DNA from: Salinirussus salinus
GTDB taxonomy: Archaea; Halobacteriota; Halobacteria; Halobacteriales; Haloarculaceae
DNA: 64,000 nt
Direction: 5' to 3'
NCBI RefSeq assembly: GCF_009831455.1
Contig: NZ_WOWO01000003.1
Span: 1 to 64,000, forward strand
Part shown: positions 25,922 through 33,677 of the stretch, one piece after another
Layout: each line of letters opens with the position of its first letter
Numbering within the stretch: position 1 is the stretch's first letter
Translations under genes and position numbers: made by a program
Notes under the pieces: model-generated
The model's database searches: none
Seen by the model: only the letters and a program-made list of their open reading frames with translations
Told to the model about the DNA's origin: nothing

Positions 25922-26476
25922 TCAGTCCCCGCCTGGCGCCTCGGGGGCCAGCTTGTCCGCGTGTTTCGATTCGAGTTTCTCCAGCTTCGGCGGGATCTGC
26001 ATCCGGCAGTAGGGCTGGTCGGGGTTCTTCGCGAAGTAGTTCTGATGTTTCTCCTCGGCGCGGTAGAACGTCTCCAGGCGCGTGACCTCGGTCACGACCC
26101 CCTCGTACTCGCCGCTCTCCTCCAGTTCCTCGATATAGCGCTCGACGGCCTCGCGCTGGGCCTCGCCGTGATAGAGCACGATGGAGCGGTACTGCGAGCC
26201 GACGTCCGGCCCCTGGCGGTCCTTCGTCGTCGGGTCGTGGATCGTAAAGAAGACCTCGAGCAGGTCCTCGTAGCTGACGGCGTCGGGGTCGTAGGCGACC
26301 TGGACGACCTCGGCGTGGCCGGTCGAGCCCGAACAGACTTCCCGGTAGCTCGGGTCCTCGGTGTGACCGCCGGCGTACCCCGAGACCACCTCGCGGACGC
26401 CGCGCACGCGCTCGAAGGCCGCCTCGACACACCAGAAACAGCCGCCACCGAAGGTCGCCAGTTCGGTCTCGCTCAT
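25922..26476 (-). CDS. msrA: peptide-methionine (S)-S-oxide reductase
   Basis: A 184-residue MsrA that reduces methionine S-sulfoxide in proteins. The catalytic GCFWC motif is at residues 12-16 (Cys13 catalytic), followed by GGHTEDPSYREVCSGSTGHAEVV with a further conserved Cys, and the DVGSQYRS segment. The start at 26476 (MSETELATFGGGCFWC) places the motif at the usual position. It is paired with the UDG gene downstream (15 bp) and divergent from the truncated GARS-like gene. A TATA-like CTATAGG lies about 25 bp before the ATG. Confidence 0.95.
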   Translation of the reverse strand: MSETELATFGGGCFWCVEAAFERVRGVREVVSGYAGGHTEDPSYREVCSGSTGHAEVVQVAYDPDAVSYEDLLEVFFTIHDPTTKDRQGPDVGSQYRSIVLYHGEAQREAVERYIEELEESGEYEGVVTEVTRLETFYRAEEKHQNYFAKNPDQPYCRMQIPPKLEKLESKHADKLAPEAPGGD

Positions 26477-26604
26477 GCTCTTCCATAGGGCGTGCAGGCC
26501 TATAGCCCCTTTGCGTCCGCGTGCCGGCCGGTCCGGTCGGCCTGGCCGCTCGCCGGTACGCGCACCGCCCGCACCCTTTTGCGCGACGGCAGCCACCGTT
26601 TGCC

Positions 26605-27066
26605 ATGGAGAAGTTCCTGTTCGTCTCTGCAGACGCCGCCCTGGTCACCGACCTCGCGTGGCAGGTCCACCGGGAAGGCCACGGCGTGAAGTACTACATC
26701 GAAGCCGGGAGCGACAAGGAGATCGGCGATGGGTTCGTCCCCAAAACCGACGACTGGCGTGCGGAAATCGAGTGGGCGGACGTCGTTGTCTTCGACGACA
26801 TCTGGGTCGGCTCGGACGTCGGCACGGGCCGGCTCGCACGGGACCTCCGCGAGCGAGGGAAAGCGGTCGTCGGTGGCACGCCGAACACCGACCGGCTGGA
26901 AGAGGACCGGGGCTACGCGATGCAGGTCCTCGAAGAACACGGCGTCAGCACCGTCGAACACCCACTCGAGAGAGTCACACCGACATCAGCTCCGAGAGAC
27001 GAACGCCCGGCCCCGCTCGCCAGCCGGCGAGATTTTCCGGCAATACTTGTGGACAAGGGTGAATAA
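26605..27066 (+). pseudogene. truncated GARS-like (PurD-type ATP-grasp) gene
   Basis: Residues 1-119 match the N-terminal domain of a haloarchaeal protein annotated as phosphoribosylamine-glycine ligase-like (about 430 residues when whole): MEKFLFVSADAALVTDLAWQ and AVVGGTPNTDRLEEDRGYAM are diagnostic. After EEHGVSTVEH (near 26962) the frame changes to an unrelated 34-residue basic tail and stops. The ATP-grasp and C-terminal domains are missing. The TRAP transporter begins 44 bp later, so the break marks a recombination junction. It is probably non-functional. Confidence 0.75.
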
Positions 27067-27073
27067 TGACCAA

Positions 27074-27084
27074 AAATTATTTTT
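27074..27084 (+). promoter_or_regulatory. TATA box of the TRAP transporter operon
   Basis: AAATTATTTTT in an otherwise GC-rich region is centred 26 bp before position 27105, so transcription should begin almost at the ATG (27111), giving a leaderless message. Confidence 0.55.
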
Positions 27085-27095
27085 CATGTTGACGT

Positions 27096-27112
27096 ATGAT
27101 AGACACTATCAT
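27096..27112. promoter_or_regulatory. candidate operator over the TRAP operon start
   Basis: ATGATAG-ACA-CTATCAT is a perfect 7-bp inverted repeat centred at 27104. It covers the predicted transcription start and the ATG of the solute-binding protein, the position expected for a repressor. No regulator gene is adjacent. Confidence 0.5.
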
Positions 27113-28205
27113 GCAGACGACGACACGAAGACGGACGTTCCTGAAGACAGTCGGTTCGGCGAGTGCGGCCGGAATGGTCGCGCTCGCGGGGTGTTCGGAC
27201 GGTGGCGGCGGCGGTGGGGGGCAGACGCGGTTCACCTACGCCGGAGGGGAGAACGGGTCCGCCCCTTACCAGATCGGGTTGACCTGGGCCAACGAGATCC
27301 AGGGTGGCACCGACTACGAACTCAGCGTGCAGACGACCGGCGGGTTCAACGCCAGTCAGCGTCAGGTGGGAAGCGGGTCGGTCGACATGGGTGCGGGGTC
27401 GACGCCGGATTTCCAGGCGGCCGATATGGCTCACCCCCCATTCGAGAACCAGTTCGACACGAACATCCTGTTCACGTGTGCGGCGTACCCGTTCCCCATC
27501 GCGTTCACGACGGCCGATACCGACATCGACTACCTCAAAGACACCGCCGGCAAGCGGGTCGTCACCGGGCTCCCGGGGTCGACGGTCCACACCTACTACC
27601 GGCTGTTCATGCTCGCCAACGGGTACGGCTGGGAGGAGACCGACCCGGTCCGCGTGGGGGGTGAGGAAGGGTTCCAGAACCTCCAGGACGGCCAGGTCTC
27701 GGCGGTCATCACCGCCGGTGTCAACAACATCATCGGCCCGCAGGCCCAGCAGTTCATCCAGACTGCCGACGAGCCGAAGCTCGTCGTCCCGGACGGCGAG
27801 GAGCCAACCGACCGGCTGATCAACGCCCGCGAGTACGTCGATAACTGGAACATCACCGGCGGCGTCGAGTGGGAGTTCAACATCGAGGGGCTCGGCCCAG
27901 CGTTGGAGAACTCCGTCTACAGCGACCGGTCGTCGTACAAGACGGTCGCCGGGACGAACACCCACTTCGCGACGCTGGACATGCCCGACGACGCCGTCCG
28001 GGAGATGGTCACCGTGGCCATCGAGAACCGCGAGACGCTGGCGGAAGGAACGGGGCTGTGGGCGGGGTTCGCACAGGCCCCCGAGCAGTTCGCGACGCTC
28101 ATCACCGACCAGGACGCCGAGGCAGCCCCGTTCCACCCCGGTGCCGTCGAGGCGCTCCGTGAAAACGACCTCTGGGACGACTCCCTGCCAGTCGCCGAAC
28201 GATGA
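27111..28205 (+). CDS. TAXI family TRAP transporter solute-binding lipoprotein
   Basis: A 364-residue periplasmic-type binding protein of the TAXI branch of TRAP transporters, which capture substrates for a secondary symporter. A Tat signal (RRRTFLK, residues 6-12) leads to the lipobox LAGC with Cys28, then a Gly-rich linker and the binding domain (from about 38, FTYAGGENGSAPYQIGLTWA). TAXI family markers include KRVVTGLPGSTVHTYYR. The start at 27111 is preferred over 27096 because of the TATA spacing. ATGA overlap with the permease shows a tight operon. The ligand is unknown (dicarboxylates or glutamate in studied homologues). Confidence 0.92.
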   Translation: MQTTTRRRTFLKTVGSASAAGMVALAGCSDGGGGGGGQTRFTYAGGENGSAPYQIGLTWANEIQGGTDYELSVQTTGGFNASQRQVGSGSVDMGAGSTPDFQAADMAHPPFENQFDTNILFTCAAYPFPIAFTTADTDIDYLKDTAGKRVVTGLPGSTVHTYYRLFMLANGYGWEETDPVRVGGEEGFQNLQDGQVSAVITAGVNNIIGPQAQQFIQTADEPKLVVPDGEEPTDRLINAREYVDNWNITGGVEWEFNIEGLGPALENSVYSDRSSYKTVAGTNTHFATLDMPDDAVREMVTVAIENRETLAEGTGLWAGFAQAPEQFATLITDQDAEAAPFHPGAVEALRENDLWDDSLPVAER

Positions 28206-30310
28206 GCCTCATAGACCGGGAATCGCTCGACAGCTACATCGGCGACCTCGTCGACAGCACGACGACCTCCATCGACACCACCGGCGAGGACGAAGACGAG
28301 GACGCCCAGACCGACGACGAGGAGATGGTCTCCTACTACACCTCCTCCAACTACCGCCGGCTGCTGTTCGTCGGGGTCTCGATACTCGCGATCGCGACGA
28401 CGGTCTGGCACGTCCTCTTCGTCGTCGGCCCCGTCCTCTCGGGCCGGCCGTTCGTCATGACCCACTTCCTGACGATGGGCGTGCTGGTCTTTTTGACGAC
28501 GCTGTACACCGGTGACAGCCGGCGCAAGCGGCTGCTGTACAACGGCCTCTCGGTGCTGATGGCGCTCATCATCGTGGGCGCGGCGGCGTATTTCTTCCTC
28601 GAGGGGGCAGCCGCGTTCTCACAGCGCAGCGGGCTTCCGAACGACGCCGACATTCTGATGTCGTCGCTGCTCATTCTGGTCACGCTCGAGGGCGCGCGCC
28701 GCATCGTCGGCCTCCCGTTCGTGGTCCTGGGACTGGCCGCGCTCGCCTACGGCCTGTTCGGGAACTTCATCCCCGGCCCCCTCGGGCACGCCGGACTGGA
28801 CTGGACCCGGATCGCCGCCGGCGCGGCCTTCCCCAACTTCACCGGCGTTCTGGGGCGGTTCATGAGCCTCTCGGCGTCGCTGATCACGATGTTCATCTTC
28901 TTCGGCGTCTTCCTGTTGCACCTCGGCGGGGCGGATTTCTTCGGCGACTTCGCCAGCCGGATCGCCGGCCGGCTCCGCTCGGGGCCGGCCCAGGTCGCCG
29001 TCATCTCCTCGGGCTTCATGGGGATGCTGTCCGGCGCGGCCATCGCGAACGTCGCCGCCACCGGCGCCTTCTCGATCCCCCTGATGAAGCGGCTCGGCTA
29101 CGACCGGGACTTCGCGGGCGCCGTCGAGGCGACGGCCTCGACCGGCGGACAGATCACACCCCCCATCATGGGCGCGACGGCCTTCATCATGGCCGACATC
29201 ATCGGCACGAGCTTCTTCAACATCCTGGTCGCGGCGGCCATTCCTGCCTTCCTGTTCTACGCGACGCTGATGATCTCGGCACACTTGCGGGCGGTCAAGC
29301 GGGGCTTCGAGCCGATCCCCCGAGAGGACATGGTGAGCTTCCGGTCGCTTTTGGTGCGCTCGTACCTGTTCGTCCCCATCGGCATCATCATCGTCTCGCT
29401 CTCGGAGGGTGACGCCGCCTACGTCTCCGCCTGGAAGGGGATGCAGGCGATGCTGGTGCTGTTCGCGCTCCACCGGCTGGTCGCCGCCCTGAACGACGGG
29501 GCACTCCTCTCGGGGGTCAAGGAGGTCGGCCGCTCGGTCACCCTGGCCTTCGACAGCGCCAGCCGGTCGATGGCGTCGATCATGATCGTCATCGCAGAGC
29601 TGGGGTGGATCATCGAGATATTCAGCATGACCGGCGTGTTCGGCGTCATCTCCTCGACCCTGCTCGACGTCGCCGGCGGGAACCTCCTCTTCCTGCTGGT
29701 GATGGCCGGCCTGATCGGCATCGTGCTCGGGTTCGGCACCCCCTCGATCGTCGCATACCTCGTCGTGGCGTTGCTCGCAGCCCCGGCTATCGTCAACGCC
29801 CGGCCCGGCTTTCTCACCGACACGGAGAGCCTGAAGATCGCCGCCCACATGTTCGTGTTCTACTACGCCATCCTGTCGAACATCTCGCCGCCGGTGGCGG
29901 GGGCGTGTCTGGTGGCGACCGGGATCTCCAAGGGGAACTTCCTCAACACCTGCAAGTACGCCATCCGCTTTGCGCTCCCGATCTACATCATCCCCTTCGT
30001 CTGGATCTACAACCCGGCGCTCATCGCCAACGGCGGCCCCGTCGCCATCTTCACCGCCGTCGTCCAGGTGCTCGGCGCCATCCTGTTCCTGGCGGCCGGG
30101 TTCGAGAACTTCCTCGTGACCCAGTACACCCGGCCGGAACGGGCGGTCTCCTTCGTCGCCGCCGCGTTGCTGTTCGTCCCGTCGACGGTGTCCACGCTCG
30201 CTCCACTGGCCGGCGTGACGCTGGCGCTCGTCGTGCTGGCAGCCAACGTCCGGCGGTACACCGTCGAGAACTCGATCGACGTCCGGGCACAGCTCAGCCG
30301 GAGCGACTGA
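28202..30310 (+). CDS. TRAP transporter fused permease (TAXI type)
   Basis: A 702-residue membrane protein in which the small (DctQ-like) and large (DctM-like) subunits are fused, as in TAXI systems. The N-terminus is acidic and cytosolic (about 1-50). Then come about four helices, and the large domain with GFMGMLSGAAIANVAATGAFSIPLMKR, GGQITPPIMGATAFIMADIIGTSF and FGTPSIVAYLVV segments typical of DctM. It imports an organic acid with sodium or proton. The start ATG overlaps the stop of the binding-protein gene (ATGA). Nothing in the sequence tells the substrate. Confidence 0.93.
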   Translation: MSLIDRESLDSYIGDLVDSTTTSIDTTGEDEDEDAQTDDEEMVSYYTSSNYRRLLFVGVSILAIATTVWHVLFVVGPVLSGRPFVMTHFLTMGVLVFLTTLYTGDSRRKRLLYNGLSVLMALIIVGAAAYFFLEGAAAFSQRSGLPNDADILMSSLLILVTLEGARRIVGLPFVVLGLAALAYGLFGNFIPGPLGHAGLDWTRIAAGAAFPNFTGVLGRFMSLSASLITMFIFFGVFLLHLGGADFFGDFASRIAGRLRSGPAQVAVISSGFMGMLSGAAIANVAATGAFSIPLMKRLGYDRDFAGAVEATASTGGQITPPIMGATAFIMADIIGTSFFNILVAAAIPAFLFYATLMISAHLRAVKRGFEPIPREDMVSFRSLLVRSYLFVPIGIIIVSLSEGDAAYVSAWKGMQAMLVLFALHRLVAALNDGALLSGVKEVGRSVTLAFDSASRSMASIMIVIAELGWIIEIFSMTGVFGVISSTLLDVAGGNLLFLLVMAGLIGIVLGFGTPSIVAYLVVALLAAPAIVNARPGFLTDTESLKIAAHMFVFYYAILSNISPPVAGACLVATGISKGNFLNTCKYAIRFALPIYIIPFVWIYNPALIANGGPVAIFTAVVQVLGAILFLAAGFENFLVTQYTRPERAVSFVAAALLFVPSTVSTLAPLAGVTLALVVLAANVRRYTVENSIDVRAQLSRSD

Positions 30311-30389
30311 CCCGGCCGCCTCTTCCCCCGACGCCGGCTGCCGACGGCCGGTCCGGGCGTTCACGGACGGTGCCGCCGGTCAGGGGACG

Positions 30390-31139
30390 TCAGCCGATGT
30401 AGCGAAGGTCCTCGTCGGTCGCCGCCGGGCCGCCCTCCATCTCCTGGATCTTCCGGACGACCTCCTCCATCTCCTCGGCGCGCTCCTCCAGCGAGCCGAA
30501 GTCGACCTCGAAGCCGAGCACGTCCTGTAGGACCTCGAGGACGGCCTGGGCGCTCTTGGGGTCGACGAGGTAGCCGCTGGTCTCGCCCATCAGGCAGGCC
30601 GCGGGGACGCCGCGGCGCTCTCCGAGTCCCAGCAGGAGGCCGCTGATGCCGACGATCCCGCCGGCGGGCTCGTCCTCGCGGAACTCCACGCCGGCCTCGG
30701 TCAGGTCGTCGCGCTCGGCCTCGGAGGTGGCCGCGCCGACGACGTCGTACTCCTCGATCAGCTCGCCCGTGGGGACGCCCCCGAGCGCGAACACCCGCTC
30801 GACGCCCAGGTCCCCGGCGACGTCGAGGAACGCCTCGGCCAGGCCGTAGTGGCCGGGCCCGTCCTGGGCCTGGTGGTCGCCGGTCAACACGAGCAGGTCC
30901 CGCTCGCCCGCGTCGACGGCGTGGATTTCGGCGTTCGCGAGCGTCGACACGCCGTCGTCGACGCTTACCTGCGGGGGGAAATGCGTGGAGTAGACCCGCC
31001 GGACGAGTTCGCTGTCGAGCTCCTCGACGAGGTGCTCGGCGGCGAGCTTGCCGACGTGGCCGACGCCGGGCAGCCCCTCGACCAGCACCGGGTCCGAAAG
31101 CTCCGGCTCGGCGACGCTCTCGATGTCGAATTCGTCCAT
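30390..31139 (-). CDS. proteasome assembly chaperone family protein (PAC2)
   Basis: A 249-residue PAC2-family protein. It has the family's VLVEGLPGVGHVGKLAAEHL near residues 17-36, ALGGVPTGEL, and a C-terminal segment GVPAACLMGETSGYLVDPKSAQAVLEVL. Homologues in eukaryotes help assemble the proteasome; archaeal members are of less certain role. A coiled-coil-like tail (about 218-240, EERAEEMEEVVRKIQEMEGG) is visible. It is the last gene of the L44e-S27e-aIF2alpha-Nop10-PAC2 operon, 3 bp after the nop10 stop. Confidence 0.93.
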   Translation of the reverse strand: MDEFDIESVAEPELSDPVLVEGLPGVGHVGKLAAEHLVEELDSELVRRVYSTHFPPQVSVDDGVSTLANAEIHAVDAGERDLLVLTGDHQAQDGPGHYGLAEAFLDVAGDLGVERVFALGGVPTGELIEEYDVVGAATSEAERDDLTEAGVEFREDEPAGGIVGISGLLLGLGERRGVPAACLMGETSGYLVDPKSAQAVLEVLQDVLGFEVDFGSLEERAEEMEEVVRKIQEMEGGPAATDEDLRYIG

Positions 31140-31142
31140 AGC

Positions 31143-31325
31143 CTACTCCCGGGTGCGCCGCTTAAGAGCGCGTCGGTAGCTGCCGTGGGGGTCTTCCGGG
31201 TTGAACGGCGCGGGGGCGCTGTTGACCGCGTCGGCCCCGCACTCGGGGCAGGTCTCCCCCAGGGTGTACACCGGCCGGTCGTGGCGCTCGGCCCAGGCCG
31301 CGCAGACGCGGATGTCCGAGCGCAT
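31143..31325 (-). CDS. H/ACA RNP protein Nop10
   Basis: A 60-residue protein of the H/ACA ribonucleoprotein, which guides pseudouridylation of rRNA. It matches archaeal Nop10 in length and in CPECGADAVNSAPAPFNPEDPHGSYRRALK, the conserved core that contacts Cbf5. The first Cys of the usual zinc pair is at residue 8 (IRVC). It starts directly after the aIF2 alpha stop (TAG followed by ATG, no gap) and precedes the PAC2 gene by 3 bp, the classic archaeal gene order. Confidence 0.95.
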   Translation of the reverse strand: MRSDIRVCAAWAERHDRPVYTLGETCPECGADAVNSAPAPFNPEDPHGSYRRALKRRTRE

Positions 31326-32126
31326 CTACTCCTCGTCGGTCTCGCGCTCGCGGTGGAAGCGGCCGGTCCCGCCACGCTCGGTGACGAGCGCGCGGGCGCG
31401 CTCGGCGCTCTCCTCGAGTTCGGTCTCGGCGGTCTTGTAGTCCGGCGCCTGGACCTCGATACGGTACTCCGGGGAGCCGACGTAAGTCACCTCGAGGTCG
31501 ACCTCCTCGGGCACCTCGCCGTTGCCCTCCGCGGCCTGCAGTGCCTCCTTGATCACGTCGACGCCGTCGCCGGTCGGACACTCCAGGCTGACGTAGCCCG
31601 TCACCTTCACGTAGGGCACAGAGACGTTCTCGCGGGCGGTACCGACGATGGCCTCGACTTCCCCCTCGTCGAGGTCGGTCTCCTCGAAGGCCTCCGCGCC
31701 GTGGATGGCCGCGGCCTCGAAGCCGTCGTACAGCGACCCGAAGTCCGCGAGCAGCTCGTTGGCGATGGCGGCGTACTGCTCGTCGTCCATGTCCTCGCCG
31801 AAGGCCAGCTCCATCCAGTTGTCGGCCTTCTGCTCGTTTTTCCACTCCTGGATCGTGTCCTTTCGCTGGTGGTCGTTGACGTCTTTCAGCGAGAGGTCGA
31901 TCTGCTGTGCGCTCTTGTCGATGTCGAGCACCTTCGCGACGACGCGCTGGTCGACGTTGACGTGGTCGCGGACGTTCTTGATCCACCCCGAGGCCACCTC
32001 CGAGATGTGACAGAGCCCGCGCTTGTCCTCGTACTCCAGCAGGTCGATGAACACCCCGAAGTCCTCGATCTCGTCGACACGGCCGACGACCAGTTCGCCG
32101 GGTTCGGGCCAGCCGCTGTATTTCAT
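31326..32126 (-). CDS. translation initiation factor aIF2 alpha subunit
   Basis: A 266-residue aIF2 alpha. The S1 RNA-binding domain occupies about residues 9-85 ([46 protein letters not shown]), then come a helical domain (about 90-175) and the C-terminal alpha/beta domain that binds aIF2 gamma ([19 protein letters not shown]). It helps deliver initiator tRNA-Met. The start at 32126 ([15 protein letters not shown]) is the family start. It is in the ribosomal operon, 64 bp after the S27e stop. Confidence 0.95.
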   Translation of the reverse strand: MKYSGWPEPGELVVGRVDEIEDFGVFIDLLEYEDKRGLCHISEVASGWIKNVRDHVNVDQRVVAKVLDIDKSAQQIDLSLKDVNDHQRKDTIQEWKNEQKADNWMELAFGEDMDDEQYAAIANELLADFGSLYDGFEAAAIHGAEAFEETDLDEGEVEAIVGTARENVSVPYVKVTGYVSLECPTGDGVDVIKEALQAAEGNGEVPEEVDLEVTYVGSPEYRIEVQAPDYKTAETELEESAERARALVTERGGTGRFHRERETDEE

Positions 32127-32190
32127 ACCTGTCGGTTGTCGACGGCCGGTGATAACCTCGTTGCTTCAGCGGACCGCGACGGAGAAGGAG

Positions 32191-32364
32191 TTACCGCGCC
32201 TCGACGGTCTCGGTGACCTCGCCCTCGAGGACGGCCTCGCCGCCGGTCGGGCGGGCGAGCGTGTGACCACAGACCTGGCAGGCAACCTCAGTGGCGGCAC
32301 GGCCGAAGACTATCTGCTCGTTCTCACAATCCGGGCAAGCCACCCGGTAGAAGCTCCCCGCCAT
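32191..32364 (-). CDS. 30S ribosomal protein S27e
   Basis: A 57-residue ribosomal protein with a zinc ribbon: Cys10, Cys13, Cys29 and Cys32. It fits archaeal S27e in size and in the VACPDCENEQIVFGRAAT pattern. The ATG at 32364 was chosen because the upstream frame is Pro/Arg-rich and lies inside the L44e gene. The L44e stop codon overlaps the S27e ATG by one base (TGATG), indicating translational coupling. It lies between L44e and aIF2 alpha. Confidence 0.95.
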   Translation of the reverse strand: MAGSFYRVACPDCENEQIVFGRAATEVACQVCGHTLARPTGGEAVLEGEVTETVEAR

Positions 32365-32645
32365 CAGTCCTGGAACTCCAGGCGGCCGGCGCGCCACCCC
32401 TCGCGGCGGTGGGCCTTCCCGCAGTCGGTACACCGGTAGGTGAGGTCGGTCTTCTTCGTGGGCTTGTCGCCGCCGGGCACCTTCGAGAACTTCCCGTCGT
32501 TGCCGATGCCCGACTGGCGCTCGGACTGGCGGCCGTCGACCTTGGTCATCCCGGAGGGCCGGCCGCTCCGGACCTTCTCGACCTCGTGTTCGTGGTGGGC
32601 GTTACAGTGCGGACAGTAGGTGTTGAACCGTCGCGGCATCTCCAT
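32364..32645 (-). CDS. 50S ribosomal protein L44e
   Basis: A 93-residue zinc-binding large-subunit protein with Cys11, Cys14, Cys72 and Cys75 as ligands. It has the archaeal L44e pattern [24 protein letters not shown] and a basic middle. MEMPRRF at 32645 was taken over MPRRF at 32639 because haloarchaeal L44e proteins begin with one extra Met pair. It is the first gene of the L44e-S27e-aIF2alpha-Nop10-PAC2 unit. The preceding 329 bp has no gene. Confidence 0.95.
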   Translation of the reverse strand: MEMPRRFNTYCPHCNAHHEHEVEKVRSGRPSGMTKVDGRQSERQSGIGNDGKFSKVPGGDKPTKKTDLTYRCTDCGKAHRREGWRAGRLEFQD

Positions 32646-32974
32646 AGATATCGACCTTGCGGGCTCGTTGGACAGGCCCGGTTAAAACCCGTTTGGTTCG
32701 GACTGCCTTCGGGAACCCGCGCCACGGCTTCGGAGTGACCCGGAGCGGGCGCTGGGCGGGAGGCGAAACGCCGCCGGAGAACCGCCCGGCGGCCGGCAGT
32801 CACAGTGACGTGGAGTGGCCGGCAGCAGCCGACCAGGTGGCTGGGTGGTGACCGGCTGGGCGCACCCGCCCCCTGGCATGGACCCCGGGGCAGGGGCGCC
32901 GTTGTCCGTGCCGAACGCGAGTTCGCGTTCGAGCGGTCGGACCGGTCGGCCGACCAGGACGGGCAGGCCTCCCC
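32646..32974. other. 329-bp gap upstream of the L44e operon
   Basis: I see no credible gene. Frames on both strands are Arg/Pro/Gly-rich. The promoter of the L44e operon should lie near 32650-32700 (TTTAACCGGG read on the minus strand). No repeat of the window's families occurs here. Confidence 0.4.
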
Positions 32975-33166
32975 CTACCGACCCACCTCCGGCAGTGCCG
33001 CCTCGCCGCAGGCGCGACACCGCGAGGCCCGCAGGTCCGGGTCGTAGACGAGTGTCCCCTCGCCGCAGTGTTCGCAGGGCATGTAGTTCGCCGACGGGGC
33101 GAAGGCCCCGTCCGGGCTGGTCGTCGCCGGTACCGCGCCTGATGTCGTGTTTTCTTCGACACTCAT
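32975..33166 (-). CDS. small zinc-ribbon protein
   Basis: A 63-residue protein. The first 28 residues are low-complexity (Thr/Ser/Ala). Cys31-x2-Cys34 and Cys50-x2-Cys53 then form a zinc ribbon of the CEHCG...CRACG type. The start at 33166 (MSVEENTTSGA) follows an AT-rich promoter region at about 33175-33240. Similar CPxCG-type small proteins are abundant in haloarchaea; some affect growth or motility, but this one is unassigned. It is divergent from the HAH_0734-family gene. Confidence 0.75.
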   Translation of the reverse strand: MSVEENTTSGAVPATTSPDGAFAPSANYMPCEHCGEGTLVYDPDLRASRCRACGEAALPEVGR

Positions 33167-33425
33167 CGATTAGTTCGAATGTACGGATATACTTGAATTC
33201 TTTGCCCATACGTATCTAGAAGACCTATTATTCTATATGCACACACAAATAAATGCGAGAGAAAAATATAGATGGTCACAGAGAATTTTCAGAAGCGACT
33301 ATCCGGCCACTCCTCCGACACGGTTCCCGTGGCGGTGCCGGGACGCTCCGGGGACGGCGCCGGAACGGGCCACACGGACGGCCCGCTTCGAAGTGCCTAA
33401 GTGCGCTACGGGGGAATCCGCGGGT

Positions 33426-33677
33426 ATGCAGAAGCTGATCATCCACGGCGACCCGGGGATCCGGAAGGGGGCCCGCATCGAGTACGACGGGGAGGAGTAC
33501 GTCTGCTTCAGCGTCGCCCGCCAGGGTGACTGGCACGGCCCCACCGAGCCCAAGCTGTGGTGTACGGTCGGCGCCGCAGACGAGCAGGAGGCCTACGAGC
33601 GCCGGGAGTACATCCCGATGCATCTGGACACCGAGGACGTCGACGCCGGCGCCGTCACCGTCCTCGAGTCGTCCTAG
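33426..33677 (+). CDS. HAH_0734 family protein
   Basis: An 83-residue acidic protein of the haloarchaea-specific HAH_0734 family of unknown function. Its opening (MQKLIIHGDPGIRKGARIEYDG), the WHGPTEPKLWCTVG centre and the REYIPMHLDTEDVDA end match the family over its full length. The start at 33426 follows a family Met; upstream in-frame codons to 33237 are not protein-like. Its stop overlaps the stop of the convergent DUF2298 gene by 4 bp. Confidence 0.85.
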   Translation: MQKLIIHGDPGIRKGARIEYDGEEYVCFSVARQGDWHGPTEPKLWCTVGAADEQEAYERREYIPMHLDTEDVDAGAVTVLESS

